From Rhodoplanes sp. (GTDB taxonomy: Bacteria; Pseudomonadota; Alphaproteobacteria; Rhizobiales; Xanthobacteraceae), in the NCBI RefSeq assembly GCF_013377085.1, contig NZ_JACAAX010000027.1, forward strand, positions 23,583 to 87,582: 64,000 nt of DNA. Reading direction: 5' to 3'. The notes under the pieces are model-generated. The model saw only the letters and a program-made list of their open reading frames with translations, did not search any database and had not been told where the DNA came from. Positions 1 to 12,043 of the stretch are shown piece by piece. How positions within the stretch are numbered: position 1 is the first letter of the stretch; each line of letters begins with the position of its first letter. Made by a program: the position numbers and the translations under genes.

Positions 1-517
1 CGGCCATGTAGGGCACGGCCGACTCGGCCCACTGCCAGGTCATGGCGGGGCGGATGTTGTCGCGCATCATCAGGCCCGGATCGGTCAACGGATCGATCTT
101 GTGCTCCTTGGCGCCGGCCGCGATGGAGGCGGAGCCCTTCAGTCCTTCGGCGATGTTGCTGCCGCGGGTCTTGTGCAGCCACGGAAGGTCGATGCGGGCG
201 CACTGCATGTCGGAGCCGGCGGTCTCGAACAGGACCGGGTCGCCCCCGCGCGGCAGCACCGCATAGCGGATGTTGATGTTGTACTTCCAGTTGCCCTGAT
301 ACGAACCGGTGATGTAGCGAATGTTTGCGCCCGCATAGAGCACCAGCGCGCCGAGATCGTGGATCTCCATCTGCTCGCGGGCCTTCGCCAGCCGCTCCTT
401 GCGGAGGCGCTCGTAATCGACGCGATACTGCCAATCGCAGCCTTGGGCCGCATACACCCGGCGCGGCAGCTGGTGATGCGGCTTGCCGAGAAATGCATGG
501 TCAAGTTCATAGCTCAT
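1..517 (-). CDS. M24-family (Xaa-Pro peptidase/creatinase-like) protein, N-terminal part
   Basis: The gene runs off the left edge, so only about 172 N-terminal residues are visible. It starts at ATG 517, with GAGGAG about 6 nt upstream on the minus strand. The visible part resembles the creatinase-type N-terminal domain of M24 peptidase-like enzymes: an arginine/lysine-rich helix (residues 25-45), then a beta-alpha stretch containing ALVLYAG, NIRYITGSYQGNW and YAVLPRGGDPVLFE. The catalytic pita-bread domain would lie beyond the window, so activity cannot be judged. M24 proteins include aminopeptidase P, prolidase, creatinase and the DMSP lyase DddP, and I cannot separate these here. It is divergent from a GntR regulator, a common arrangement for a catabolic gene and its repressor. 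Confidence 0.72.
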   Translation of the reverse strand, partial: MSYELDHAFLGKPHHQLPRRVYAAQGCDWQYRVDYERLRKERLAKAREQMEIHDLGALVLYAGANIRYITGSYQGNWKYNINIRYAVLPRGGDPVLFETAGSDMQCARIDLPWLHKTRGSNIAEGLKGSASIAAGAKEHKIDPLTDPGLMMRDNIRPAMTWQWAESAVPYMA

Positions 518-1035
518 GGAGCGCTCCTCGTTGGACCGACTTCGAGGTTAGGAATGTGGGAGCCCGTGTTGCGGGACGGTTGGGAACCCGTGTTGCGGGG
601 AGGTGCGAAGAAAGCCCGAACGCAAGTGATCCGAGCAGCCGGGATTATAACGGTCGCGGACCGGGAGGGAAGCGAACGGCGATGTGGTTCCTACGGTGCT
701 GCCTTGCAAATTTGGACGGCGACGACGACGCTGGAACCGCCCCGGACGCAGCGTGTTGACCGTCGTCCGAGCATGCGCGCCGGAGCATCTGCCGGTGTGA
801 TTCGCACCGATCCGGTTTTCGCCGATTGCAGCGGAAACCGCCGCGCTGCGCAAAACGCGGTGGTGCGCCGCGTCCGGCGCGCGGCTGTCGCACTGCGTCA
901 CCCCGGTCCGCTGGCGTCGAGCCCCGAACAGCTTTAGGATTTGGGCGGCGCGACAGGAGGTCGCGGGGGCCTGCTGCCGTATACCGCGGCGCAACATGAC
1001 ATGGCCCGTCTGGCTCGAAACGGCAGGGCGTCCCC
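518..1035. other. Divergent intergenic region M24 gene / GntR gene
   Basis: About 518 bp separate the two divergent genes. Long open frames cross it on both strands but have no good start site and look like compositional artefacts. Its only clear structure is an imperfect tandem repeat at 557-600, a pair of roughly 22-bp units sharing CCCGTGTTGCGGG. This lies close upstream of the M24 gene and could be an operator, but that is inference. Confidence 0.4.
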
Positions 1036-1833
1036 ATGGCACAGGCTCGGAGCGAACGTAGCGCACGGCCGAAGCGCAAGAACGGCGAGACGGAGGCCTC
1101 ACCGCGCCCGCCCAAGGCGTCGTCGATGTCCGACCGGGCGTATCAGCAGATCAAGGAGCTGATCCTCACGCTGTTCTTCCTGCCCGGACAGTACCTGAAC
1201 GAGGCGGCGATCTGCGATCTCCTGAAGCTCGGCCGCACGCCCGTGCATCAGGCCCTGCAGCTCCTGCAGGTCGAGGGCCTGGTGGAGGTGGTGCCACGCA
1301 AGGGCGTGATCGTCCGCCCCGATTCGATCGGTGAGGTGATCGAGATCCTCGACGCGCGGATCCTGGTCGAGGTCGAGCTGGTGCGACGCGCCGTCGCCAA
1401 CGGCACGCGCGAGGACCTGCGCGAGCTCGCCGCCATCCTGGACAAGACCAACCGCCGCCACGGCGGCGGCTCGATGGACGCCTTCGTCGAGTCCGACCGC
1501 GCCTTCCACGTCAAGGTCGCGGCGATGTCGGGCAACGCCATCCTGGCCGACTTCGTCCGCCTGATGCACGAGCGCTCGACCCGCTTCTGGTATCTTCACC
1601 TGTGGCAGACGATCGACCTCTACGGGGCGTCGCGCCAGCATCGCACCATTCTCGAGGCCATCGAGGCGCACGATCCCGAGCGGGCCGCGCGGGCGATGCG
1701 CAAGCACATCGACAGCCTGCGCGAGCGGCTCCAGCACATCCTGCACAACGCGCCCTCGCGCGGCGGCCGCCCGAGCGCAGTGCCGCAGGCGCGCACGCGG
1801 CGGATCGGCGCCGGCGGCGCGTCCCGGACCTGA
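1036..1833 (+). CDS. GntR-family regulator, FCD subfamily
   Basis: 265 aa. After a basic, probably disordered leader (residues 1-30) comes a GntR winged-helix domain (about 33-100) with the typical AYQQIKELI helix, the LNE and LGRTPVHQAL recognition region and the wing VPRKGVIVRP. Residues 105-235 are an all-helical FCD ligand-binding domain with the expected acidic, arginine and histidine positions (LDARILVE, SDRAFHVKVA, QHRTILEAIEAHDPERA). Members of this family usually bind a small organic acid through a metal held by Asp and His residues. A start at about 1126 would remove the leader. The divergent M24 gene is the natural candidate target. The effector is unknown. Confidence 0.88.
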   Translation: MAQARSERSARPKRKNGETEASPRPPKASSMSDRAYQQIKELILTLFFLPGQYLNEAAICDLLKLGRTPVHQALQLLQVEGLVEVVPRKGVIVRPDSIGEVIEILDARILVEVELVRRAVANGTREDLRELAAILDKTNRRHGGGSMDAFVESDRAFHVKVAAMSGNAILADFVRLMHERSTRFWYLHLWQTIDLYGASRQHRTILEAIEAHDPERAARAMRKHIDSLRERLQHILHNAPSRGGRPSAVPQARTRRIGAGGASRT

Positions 1834-2046
1834 GCGTATCGGCCCGGCGGACGCTCGGGACGCGCGCCGCGCACGCTTTACATGACAAGTTCGACGCCCG
1901 CACCGGCGCGCAGCGCCGGTCCCGCGGCCGGGTGGCGCGGCGCGGCACCGCTTGATGCGGCGGTGCAAAGCTGATTGATAGCGGCACCCCCCGCGCCGCG
2001 GCCGCCGATCCCTGCGATCGCCGAGCCGCCTGGAGCCGCACCGCGC

Positions 2047-2589
2047 ATGCAGGACGTCCCGTTCGATCAGGCCCGTTTCCGCCAGGCCCTGGGCCGATTC
2101 GCGACCGGGGTCGCCGTGGTGACGGGGCTCGCCCCAGACGGCACCCGGCTCGGCATCACGGTGAGCTCGTTCAACTCGGTCTCGCTCGTCCCGCCCCTGA
2201 TCCTGTTCAGCATCGCGTGCCGGGCCAACAGCTTCCCGGCCTGGCAGGCGGCGCAGCACTATGCCGTCAACATCCTGTCCGAGGCGCAGGAGGCCCTGTC
2301 GGACCGCTTCGCCCGCCCCCTCCCCGACAAGTGGGACGGCGTCGAGACCATCGCGGGCCGGCGCGGCCTGCCCATCCTGCAGGGGGCGCTCGCCGTGCTC
2401 GAATGCGAGGCGCATGCCCGCCACGACGGCGGCGACCACGAGATTTTCGTCGGCCGGGTGGAGGAGCTGCTGATCGGCGGCGCCCCGGGCCGGCCCCTGG
2501 TATTCTTCTCGGGGCGCTACCGGCGGCTCACGGCCGATGGCGAGGCCCATGTGGCCCCATCTGATTCACTGTTTCCGCGAATCTGGTGA
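2047..2589 (+). CDS. Flavin reductase domain protein (FMN-binding split barrel)
   Basis: 180 aa from ATG 2047. The frame is open back to a TTG at 1975, but that would add a Pro/Ala-rich leader absent from the family. The sequence shows the flavin reductase-like fold: FRQALGRFATGVAVVTG at residues 8-24, GITVSSFNSVSLVPPL (36-51, phosphate and isoalloxazine binding), and the C-terminal HEIFVGRVEEL and PLVFFSGRYRRL elements. Such proteins supply reduced FMN to two-component monooxygenases or reduce flavin with NAD(P)H. No monooxygenase partner is nearby. It lies downstream of the GntR gene on the same strand with a 213-bp gap, so co-transcription is possible but not shown. Confidence 0.85.
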   Translation: MQDVPFDQARFRQALGRFATGVAVVTGLAPDGTRLGITVSSFNSVSLVPPLILFSIACRANSFPAWQAAQHYAVNILSEAQEALSDRFARPLPDKWDGVETIAGRRGLPILQGALAVLECEAHARHDGGDHEIFVGRVEELLIGGAPGRPLVFFSGRYRRLTADGEAHVAPSDSLFPRIW

Positions 2590-2663
2590 ACGGCGGTTCA
2601 CTTTGTGGATTCGTTGTGCATGCCTGCTTTCGCGGCAGGCCCCGATCTTGACTTCGCGGACCG

Positions 2664-2691
2664 TTGACGGCATCGATTGAAGACCTTGGAT
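2664..2691 (+). promoter_or_regulatory. Weak candidate sigma-70 promoter for the glycine riboswitch
   Basis: TTGACG at 2664-2669, 16 nt, then TTGGAT at 2686-2691 would place transcription start near 2698, just before the first aptamer. The -35 is good and the -10 is poor. The position supports it more than the sequence. Confidence 0.25.
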
Positions 2692-2699
2692 CAAGGAGG

Positions 2700-2876
2700 T
2701 TTCGCGTACTCTCGACGGGAGAGACCGGCTCTGCCGGCGCCGAAGGAGCAACCGCCCCGGAAACTCTCAGGCAAAAGGACCGTCGCGAGGAGTGAATCTG
2801 GAAAGTGATCCGTCGCGTCACTATGCGAGCGGGTCCGCCGACGGGATAACACTCTCAGGCACAGAAGACAGATGGG
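2700..2876 (+). promoter_or_regulatory. Tandem glycine riboswitch (gcvT motif)
   Basis: Two glycine aptamers lie in tandem. Aptamer 1 (about 2706-2785) has the signature GGGAGAGACCGGC, GCCGAAGGAGCAACCG, AAACTCTCAGGCAAAAGGACC. After a short linker, aptamer 2 (about 2795-2876) has GTCCGCCGACGGGATAAC, ACTCTCAGGCACAGAAGACAG. The CTCTCAGGCA blocks at 2764-2773 and 2852-2861 are the clearest marks. The motif usually switches on glycine-cleavage genes when glycine is abundant, and gcvP follows. Confidence 0.95.
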
Positions 2877-2911
2877 GCGCCGAGGCGAGCTGAGCTTGTC
2901 GGAGGGCGCCC
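2874..2911 (+). promoter_or_regulatory. Hairpin after the glycine riboswitch, candidate expression platform
   Basis: GGGCGCC (2875-2881) is complementary to GGCGCCC (2905-2911), closing a 23-nt loop directly after aptamer 2. No U-tract follows, so it does not look like an intrinsic terminator. The 3' arm abuts GGAG (2901-2904) and an ATG at 2912, but that reading frame looks non-coding. The gcvP start lies about 200 nt downstream. Confidence 0.4.
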
Positions 2912-3107
2912 ATGTCGTGCCGTGGCACACAGGCCCATCACCGTCCGTTCGGCTTGCGTTCGTTCCGCGGTGACGCGCGACGACGCATCGCCCTGGCACC
3001 TGTATCCGGCCCGTTCCGCGCGCCGGCGCCCGTCCGTGTCCGACGGAGGGCTCCGGCGATCGTCACGGGGACCGCATCGTCGTCAGGCCCGACCCGAGGA
3101 CCGCAGC

Positions 3108-5993
<2,886 letters not shown>

Positions 5994-6007
5994 CGGAGCA
6001 CAGCATC

Positions 6008-6083
6008 GTAGGGTGCAATGAGCGAAAGCGAATTGCACCGCCGGCGCCGGCGGTGCAATTCGCTTTCGCTCATTGCGCCCTAC
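6008..6083. repeat. 76-bp near-perfect palindrome between convergent genes
   Basis: Two 38-nt arms match with one mismatch (a G-U pair in RNA). Each arm also contains a smaller hairpin: GGTGCAAT...ATTGCACC around a GCGAAAGC tetraloop core. It sits 14 bp after gcvP and reaches the end of the convergent TSUP gene, so it may act as a bidirectional terminator. The layout resembles REP/BIME-type repeats. Confidence 0.85.
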
Positions 6084-6862
6084 GGCCGAAGGATCCCGTC
6101 GAACAGCGGCAGGCTGAACAAGCCGGTGGCGGCGATCAGGCCGTAGGCGACGGCACGGAACACGCGGGCGTCGGTGAGGCCGAACATGCGGGTGCCGATG
6201 TAAAGGCCGAAGCCGTAGACCGGCCCGATCAGCAGCGCGAGGCCGAACACCGCCTTGGTGAACATGCCGACGGTGAGATAGGCCGTGATCGACAACAGCG
6301 TCGACAGCGCGAAGTAGAAGACCAGATTGGCGCGCATATGCGCGTGGTGGCCGCTGCCGCCGAGCCAGTAGAGGACCACGGGCGGCCCGCCCGTCTGCGA
6401 CATGCCGCTGAAGAAGCCGGCCATCGCCCCGACCGCGACGGTCAGCGGCCGCCGCGGCTTGCCCTGGAAGCGCCAGCCCGACATCACCACGGCGAGCATC
6501 GCCAACACCAGCACGGCGACGGCCCAGCGGATCGACACCGGGCTCGCATGCACCAGCACGAAGGTGCCGAGCGGCAGGCCGACCACCGTTCCGGTCAGCA
6601 TGGTCAGCACCTCACGCTTGTCGGCGAGGCGCGCCGCATTGGGGATCATGCCGGCCGACATCACCACGTCGACCACCACCAGCAGCGGCGCCACCAAGCT
6701 GGGCGCGATCATGGTCGAGGCGAGCGGCACGAAGATCAGGGCCGAGCCGAAACCGGAGAAGCCGCGCGCCAGGCCGGCGATGAAGGCGGCCACCGCGACA
6801 AACGCGATGGCGCCGGTCGTGTAATCGCTGATGCCGAGCGCGAGCGCGAGCTCGCGCATCAT
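6080..6862 (-). CDS. TSUP-family (TauE/SafE-like) membrane transporter
   Basis: 260 aa, with eight or so hydrophobic segments and the two-repeat layout of the TSUP (sulfite/organosulfonate exporter-like) family. Recognisable pieces are [22 protein letters not shown] near residues 20-41 and its counterpart [20 protein letters not shown] near 145-165. The start ATG at 6862 overlaps the pheT stop as ATGA, and a second in-frame ATG follows at 6859. It is therefore probably co-translated with pheT at the end of the infC-pheT operon. The substrate cannot be told. Members move sulfite, sulfoacetate, taurine-derived sulfur or other small anions. Confidence 0.87.
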   Translation of the reverse strand: MMRELALALGISDYTTGAIAFVAVAAFIAGLARGFSGFGSALIFVPLASTMIAPSLVAPLLVVVDVVMSAGMIPNAARLADKREVLTMLTGTVVGLPLGTFVLVHASPVSIRWAVAVLVLAMLAVVMSGWRFQGKPRRPLTVAVGAMAGFFSGMSQTGGPPVVLYWLGGSGHHAHMRANLVFYFALSTLLSITAYLTVGMFTKAVFGLALLIGPVYGFGLYIGTRMFGLTDARVFRAVAYGLIAATGLFSLPLFDGILRP

Positions 6863-9276
6863 GCCCTCAGCACCCCGCCGGTGCGCTTGCCGACCTCGCC
6901 GACGATCTTGCCCGCCACCGCCTCGATCTCCTCGTCGGTGAGAGTCTTCTCGCGCGGCTGCAGCATGACGGCCACGGCGATCGACTTCTTGCCGGGATCG
7001 ATGCCCTTGCCCTCGTAGACGTCGAACACCGTGACGCCGGCGATCAGCTTGCGGTCGACGCTCTGGGCCGCCCGCACGATGTCGGCCGCCTTGACGGCGT
7101 GGTCGACGATGAAGGCGAAGTCGCGCGACACCGGCTGGAAGGCCGCGAGATCGAGCGGCGGCTTCGCCCGCGTGGTGCGCGCCTTCGGCTCGGGAATGCG
7201 GTCGAGGATGAGCTCGAAGGCGACCAGCGGCCCGGCGACATCGAGCGCCTCGAGGAGCCTGGGGTGCAACTCGCCGAAATGGCCGAACACCAGCTTCGGC
7301 CCCATCTGCAGCGTGCCGGAGCGGCCGGGATGCAGCCAGGCGGGACCGCCCGGCTGGATCTGGACGCTCTGCACGGGCGCGCCGGCCGCCGCCAGCACGG
7401 CGAGCGCATCGCCCTCGATGTCGAAGGCGTCGGCCGGCTGCGCACCGGTCCGCCATTGCCGGCCGATGCCGTTCGGCCGGGCGAGCCCGCGCCGCAGACC
7501 GGCGGCCGCGATGAACTGATCCTCCGGCCGGTCGCCGCGGAAAATCTGGCCGACCTCGAAGAGTGCGACATCGGGAAAGCCGCGGTCGGCATTGCGCTGC
7601 GCCGAGGCGATCAGGCCCGGCAGCAGGCTCGGCCGCATGTCGGAGAGCTCAGCCGCGATCGGATTGGCGAGCGCCAGCTCCGGCTGGCCGCCGCCGAACA
7701 GCTCGGCCTCTTTCTTCGAGATGAACGACCAGGTCACGGCCTCGGTGAGGCCGCGCGCGGCGAGCGCCCGCTTGGCGCGACGGGTGCGGCTCTGGATCGG
7801 CGTGAGCACCGGCTTGCGGCCGCGATCCTCGCGCTCGAACGGAGTCAGCGGCACGCGATCGACGCCGACGATGCGCACCACCTCCTCGACCAGGTCGGCG
7901 ACGCCGTCGACATCGGGACGCCACGACGGCACCGCCACCTTCAGTTGCTTGGCCTGGCCGGCGACGAAGAAGCCGAGCCGGGTCAGCACGCGCTTGGTCT
8001 CGGCGAGGCCGACATCGAGGCCAGCGAGGCGCGGCAGCGCGTCGAGCGGAAAGTCGATCACCTTGTCGGGGATCGGCGGGGTGCCTGCGACCACCAGGTC
8101 GGACGGCGTGCCGCCGCACAGCTCCATCACCAGGTGCGTCGCGAGGTCGAGCCCGGGCAACATGAAGGCCGGATCGACGCCGCGCTCGAAGCGGTAGCGC
8201 GCGTCCGAGGTGATGCCGAGCCGGCGGCCCGTGCGGGCGATGGCGATCTCGTCCCACAGGGCCGACTCGATCAGCACGTCGGTCGTACCCTCGTCGCAGC
8301 CCGAGGCCTCGCCGCCCATGATGCCGGCGAGCGATTCGACGCCGGTCTCGTCGGCGATCACGCACATGCTCTCGTCGAGCGCATAGGTCTTGCCGTCGAG
8401 GGCGAGTAGTTCTTCGCCGGCGCGGCCGCGCCGCACCGTCAGGTTCCCGTGCACCTTGGCGGCGTCGAACACGTGCAGCGGCCGGGCGCGGTCGAAGGTG
8501 AGGAAGTTGGTGATGTCGACCAGGGCGTTGATCGGGCGCAACCCGATCGCCAGCAGGCGGCGCTGCATCCATTCGGGCGACGGGCCGTTCTTGACGCCGC
8601 GCACCAGCCGCAGGCCGAACGCCGGGCACAGCGACGGCGTGTCGCCGAAGTCGAGCGTCACCGACACCGGACACGGGAACGCGCCCTTCACCGGATGGAT
8701 CGGCTTGCTCAGCAGCGTGCCGACATCGGCGGCGGCGAGGTCGCGGGCGATGCCCGACACGCCCGTGCAGTCGGAGCGGTTGGGCGTGAGATTGATGTCG
8801 ATCACCGGATCGTCGAGCTTCGCCCAGGCGGCGTAGGGCGCGCCGACCGGCGCGTCGGCGGGCAGCTCGATGATGCCGTCGTGATCGTCGGAGATGCCGA
8901 GCTCGTCGCCCGAGCACAGCATGCCGTGGCTCTCGACGCCCCGGATGGTGCCGACCGAGAGCGTGATCTTCTTGCCCGGAATGAACGTGCCGGCCGGCGC
9001 GAACACGCCTTTCAGGCCGGTGCGCGCATTGGGCGCCCCGCACACGACCTGCACGGGCGCGCCGGTGCCGGTGTCGACCATGCAGACGCGCAGCCGGTCG
9101 GCGTTCGGGTGCTGCACGGCCGAGACCACATGGGCGACGACGAAGGGCGCCAGCAGCTTGCCCTTGTCCTCCACCTCCTCGACCTCGAGCCCGATCATGG
9201 TGAGCTTGTCGACGATCGCCTCGAGCGAGGCGTCGGTGTCGAGGTGATCTTTGAGCCAGGAGAGGGTGAATTTCAT
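6859..9276 (-). CDS. pheT: Phenylalanine-tRNA ligase beta subunit
   Basis: 805 aa, normal for bacterial PheT, which forms an alpha2-beta2 enzyme with PheS. The N-terminus has the EMAP/tRNA-binding domain (residues 40-150: [20 protein letters not shown]). B3/B4 editing and B5 domains follow ([46 protein letters not shown]). The C-terminal ferredoxin-like anticodon-binding domain covers about 710-805 ([20 protein letters not shown]). ATG 9276 overlaps the stop of the inserted DUF559 gene as ATGA. The stop overlaps the start of the TSUP gene. pheS lies upstream but is separated by the DUF559 cassette. Confidence 0.97.
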   Translation of the reverse strand: MKFTLSWLKDHLDTDASLEAIVDKLTMIGLEVEEVEDKGKLLAPFVVAHVVSAVQHPNADRLRVCMVDTGTGAPVQVVCGAPNARTGLKGVFAPAGTFIPGKKITLSVGTIRGVESHGMLCSGDELGISDDHDGIIELPADAPVGAPYAAWAKLDDPVIDINLTPNRSDCTGVSGIARDLAAADVGTLLSKPIHPVKGAFPCPVSVTLDFGDTPSLCPAFGLRLVRGVKNGPSPEWMQRRLLAIGLRPINALVDITNFLTFDRARPLHVFDAAKVHGNLTVRRGRAGEELLALDGKTYALDESMCVIADETGVESLAGIMGGEASGCDEGTTDVLIESALWDEIAIARTGRRLGITSDARYRFERGVDPAFMLPGLDLATHLVMELCGGTPSDLVVAGTPPIPDKVIDFPLDALPRLAGLDVGLAETKRVLTRLGFFVAGQAKQLKVAVPSWRPDVDGVADLVEEVVRIVGVDRVPLTPFEREDRGRKPVLTPIQSRTRRAKRALAARGLTEAVTWSFISKKEAELFGGGQPELALANPIAAELSDMRPSLLPGLIASAQRNADRGFPDVALFEVGQIFRGDRPEDQFIAAAGLRRGLARPNGIGRQWRTGAQPADAFDIEGDALAVLAAAGAPVQSVQIQPGGPAWLHPGRSGTLQMGPKLVFGHFGELHPRLLEALDVAGPLVAFELILDRIPEPKARTTRAKPPLDLAAFQPVSRDFAFIVDHAVKAADIVRAAQSVDRKLIAGVTVFDVYEGKGIDPGKKSIAVAVMLQPREKTLTDEEIEAVAGKIVGEVGKRTGGVLRA

Positions 9277-9782
9277 GTCGAGCGCTCACCAAGCCGACCG
9301 CGCTCTCCTCCATCGCCGGACGCGGAGGAGACCAGGGAGCGTTCATCGCTCTGTACGGTCGCAGTTTGAGGGTTCCCTCCCCCCTTGTGGGGGAGGGACA
9401 GGGAGGGGGGTGCGCCCCGCATTGCAGCCTCGGCCGTCTCTCTGATAGCCGCGACGACGCCTTCGAGATTTCGGAGGACCTGATCGTTGGTGAACCGCAC
9501 GACGCGGTAGCCCTGCGACCCGAACCAGGCATCACGCGTCCGATCGCGACCGTGTCGCGATTCGAAATCGTGACTCTCACCATCCAGCTCGACGACGAGC
9601 TTGGCGGAATGGCAGACGAAGTCGGCGACATAGACGCCCATCGGCACTTGGCGACGAAAGCCCAGCCCCTCGATCCGGTGCGCCTTGATGTAGCGCCACA
9701 GCAGCGTCTCGGCCCGCGTCATCGTCTGACGGAGCTGTTTCGCGCGCTCACGTTGCCTGTCGTCGACCCTCGTATGCGGCAT
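9273..9782 (-). CDS. DUF559 (Vsr/restriction-endonuclease-like fold) protein inserted between pheS and pheT
   Basis: 169 aa. Residues 10-120 form a DUF559 domain, a small PD-(D/E)XK-like fold related to very-short-patch-repair endonucleases: [60 protein letters not shown] and a final helix. The DF, ELDG and RxVRF residues match the expected active-site strand pattern. The last 45 residues are unlike the family: they are translated through the inner inverted repeat ([11 protein letters not shown]) and on to the pheT start, ending as ATGA. The gene is framed by inverted copies of a roughly 40-bp repeat (9373-9414 and 9790-9829), suggesting an inserted cassette. Whether the nuclease is active is unknown. 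Confidence 0.85.
   Translation of the reverse strand: MPHTRVDDRQRERAKQLRQTMTRAETLLWRYIKAHRIEGLGFRRQVPMGVYVADFVCHSAKLVVELDGESHDFESRHGRDRTRDAWFGSQGYRVVRFTNDQVLRNLEGVVAAIRETAEAAMRGAPPSLSLPHKGGGNPQTATVQSDERSLVSSASGDGGERGRLGERST
9373..9414 (+). repeat. CCCTCCCCC...GGGGGAGGG repeat, left terminal copy of the DUF559 cassette
   Basis: This copy reads CCCTCCCCCCTTGTGGGGG followed by AGGGACAGGGAGGGGGGTGCG. Its reverse complement nearly matches 9790-9829, so the two frame the DUF559 gene in inverted orientation. The same family occurs at 62952-62991 and 63019-63059. It is translated as the tail of the DUF559 protein. Confidence 0.9.
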
Positions 9783-9789
9783 CTGCCCG

Positions 9790-9829
9790 ACCCCCCTCCC
9801 TAGCCCTCCCCCACAAGGGGGGAGGGAAC
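9790..9829 (-). repeat. CCCTCCCCC...GGGGGAGGG repeat, right terminal copy of the DUF559 cassette
   Basis: Inverted partner of 9373-9414, directly upstream of the DUF559 start at 9782. The two copies differ at only a few positions over about 40 bp. Outer boundaries are 9373 and 9829, giving a cassette of about 457 bp. A further GC-rich tract at 9902-9925 (CCCCC...GCGGGGGAGGG) may be a degenerate third copy. Confidence 0.88.
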
Positions 9830-9955
9830 AGGGCGGAATGCGCGGCACGCTCGTGCCCAAATCACCAACCGTCGTCTTCACGTCCATCGCGCTGTTCACG
9901 CCCCCCCCCGCACGCGGGGGAGGGAGCGCACGCACTCGCCTCCACGACCGGGATG

Positions 9956-11038
9956 TCACCCGCTCAATCCGCCCGCCAGCGTCGGGAAATCGAGCGGGCG
10001 GAAGCCGTAGTGATCGAGCCAGCGGACGTCGGCCTCGAAGAAGGCGCGCAGATCCGGCATGCCGTATTTCAGCATGGCGATGCGGTCGATGCCCATGCCC
10101 CAGGCGAAGCCCTGGTAGACGTCGGGATCGATGCCGCAGTTGCGCAGCACGTTGGGGTGCACCATCCCGCAGCCGAGGATCTCCAGCCAATCCTCGCCCT
10201 CGCCGAAGCGGATCTCGCCTTTGTCGCGCCGGCACTGGATGTCGACTTCCAGCGACGGCTCGGTGAACGGGAAGAACGACGGCCGGAACCGCATCTTCAC
10301 CTGATCGACCTCGAAGAAGGCCTTGCAGAACTCGGCGAGGATCCATTTCAGGTGGCCGAGATGCGAGCCCTTGTCGATCACCAAGCCCTCGACCTGATGG
10401 AACATCGGCGTGTGGGTCTGGTCGCTGTCGCACCGATAGGTGCGGCCCGGGCAGATGACGCGGATCGGCGGCGCCTTCGACAGCATGGTGCGCACCTGCA
10501 CGGGCGAGGTGTGGGTGCGCAGCAGCCGGCGCGAGCCGTCCGGCTTCGGCGGGAAGAAGAACGTGTCGTGCATGTCCCGGGCGGGATGGCCCTCCGGGAA
10601 GTTCAGCTTGGTGAAGTTGTAGTCGTCGGTCTCGATGTCGGGGCCTTCGGCGACCTCGAAGCCCATGTCGGCGAAGATCGCGGTCAGCTCGTCGACCACC
10701 TGGCTGATCGGATGGATCCGGCCGCGGTCGAGCGCGCTGTCCGGCAGCGGCAGCGTGACGTCGACCGTCTCGGTGGCGAGCCGCTGGTCGAGGGCCACAT
10801 CGCGCAGCGCCTGGCGGCGGGCGACGAGCGCCTCGCCGAGCCGGTCCTTGAGGCCGTTGATCAGCGGGCCCTGAGCCTTGCGCTCCTCCGGCGACATCTT
10901 GCCGAGCGTGGCGAGCAAGGCCGAGACGGCGCCCTTCTTGCCCAGCGCGGCGACCCGCACGGCCTCCAGGGCCGGCTCGTCGGCGCTCGCCGCGACGTCG
11001 GCGAGGAGACGGGCTTCGAGCTCGGAAATCTCGGACAT
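9956..11038 (-). CDS. pheS: Phenylalanine-tRNA ligase alpha subunit
   Basis: 360 aa, the usual length. After an N-terminal coiled coil (residues 1-85) comes the class II catalytic core: [35 protein letters not shown], the motif 2 region [36 protein letters not shown] and the motif 3 region [17 protein letters not shown]. PheS activates phenylalanine and works as a heterotetramer with PheT. The distance to pheT is unusually long (680 bp) because of the DUF559 cassette, so translational coupling between the two subunits is lost here. Confidence 0.97.
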   Translation of the reverse strand: MSEISELEARLLADVAASADEPALEAVRVAALGKKGAVSALLATLGKMSPEERKAQGPLINGLKDRLGEALVARRQALRDVALDQRLATETVDVTLPLPDSALDRGRIHPISQVVDELTAIFADMGFEVAEGPDIETDDYNFTKLNFPEGHPARDMHDTFFFPPKPDGSRRLLRTHTSPVQVRTMLSKAPPIRVICPGRTYRCDSDQTHTPMFHQVEGLVIDKGSHLGHLKWILAEFCKAFFEVDQVKMRFRPSFFPFTEPSLEVDIQCRRDKGEIRFGEGEDWLEILGCGMVHPNVLRNCGIDPDVYQGFAWGMGIDRIAMLKYGMPDLRAFFEADVRWLDHYGFRPLDFPTLAGGLSG

Positions 11039-11144
11039 GGCTCAACCCAATGCATCGGGGCCGTCCGCTCGCGCGAACGACCCTGCAACACGACCGCAGC
11101 AGATCACGGCCTCGGACCCGGTCGAAATCCCGGACCGCCAGGCG

Positions 11145-11504
11145 TCAGGCCGGCAGCGCGGCCTTGGCCTTCTCGACGATCGCCTGGAACGCCGCCGGCT
11201 CGCGGATCGCGAGGTCGGACAGCACCTTGCGGTCGACCGTGATGCCGGCCCGGGCGAGGCCGTCGATGAAGCGGCTGTAGTTGAGCTCGAACGGACGGAC
11301 GGCGGCGTTGAGCCGCTGGATCCACAGCGCCCGGAAGGTGCGCTTCTTCCGCTTGCGGTCGCGAAAAGCGTACTGGTTGGCCTTCTCGACGGCCTGCTTG
11401 GCAACCCGGATGGTGTTCTTGCGGCGGCCGTAATAGCCCTTGGCGGCCTTGAGGATTTTCTTGTGCTTGGCGTGCGCAGTGACGCCACGTTTGACGCGGG
11501 CCAT
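11145..11504 (-). CDS. rplT: 50S ribosomal protein L20
   Basis: 119 aa, full length. L20 starts [19 protein letters not shown] and has the very basic N-terminal extension that threads into 23S rRNA, then the globular part with [21 protein letters not shown] and [12 protein letters not shown]. It follows rpmI by about 70 bp in the infC-rpmI-rplT-pheS order. In enterobacteria L20 represses this operon by binding its leader; no such site was identified here. Confidence 0.98.
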   Translation of the reverse strand: MARVKRGVTAHAKHKKILKAAKGYYGRRKNTIRVAKQAVEKANQYAFRDRKRKKRTFRALWIQRLNAAVRPFELNYSRFIDGLARAGITVDRKVLSDLAIREPAAFQAIVEKAKAALPA

Positions 11505-11576
11505 GGCTGATCTCCTGACAAAGACGGTTCGGAAAAAGCGGTCGGGTGAGCCGCGCGCGTGGCGCGGCGTCGGCGA

Positions 11577-11777
11577 TCAGCCGTTGGGCATCCAGTACTT
11601 GATGACCCTGTCGCCGTCGGTCTTGAACATGACCGCCGTGCCCCGGTGCTCGCGGATCTGCTTGGTCGACCGCTTGATCATGCCGTGACGTTTGCCGGAC
11701 TGCTGGAACTTGACCTTCCCGGTGCCGGTGATCTTGAAGCGCTTCTTGGCGCCCGATTTCGTCTTCATCTTGGGCAT
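11577..11777 (-). CDS. rpmI: 50S ribosomal protein L35
   Basis: 66 aa. It starts [15 protein letters not shown], the standard L35 N-terminus, and ends in the conserved KYWMPNG-type tail. The start at ATG 11777 is preceded by AGGAGA about 9 nt upstream on the minus strand. The frame is open further upstream, but that extension is unlike L35. The gap to infC is 266 bp and contains no other gene. Confidence 0.97.
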   Translation of the reverse strand: MPKMKTKSGAKKRFKITGTGKVKFQQSGKRHGMIKRSTKQIREHRGTAVMFKTDGDRVIKYWMPNG

Positions 11778-12043
11778 TTGGCTCGTCTCCTGGCCAGCCA
11801 TGACCCGCGCCGAGCCACGAGGCTCGCGGGGTCCGCCGGACCGTCTGGTTGAATAGAGCGCACCCGCAAACGGGCACGGTGCCCAAAAGGGCACGACACC
11901 GCCACGGCAGCCCATTTTCAGCCGGGCGGCGGGAAGGCGCGGTTATGGCAGAGGCGCCGGAAAATGGCAACTCCGGCCGCGGCACCAATGGCCTGCGGCC
12001 GGATGAGCCCTCCCGGACAGACGCGGCGGGCCGGCGGCGCGCC

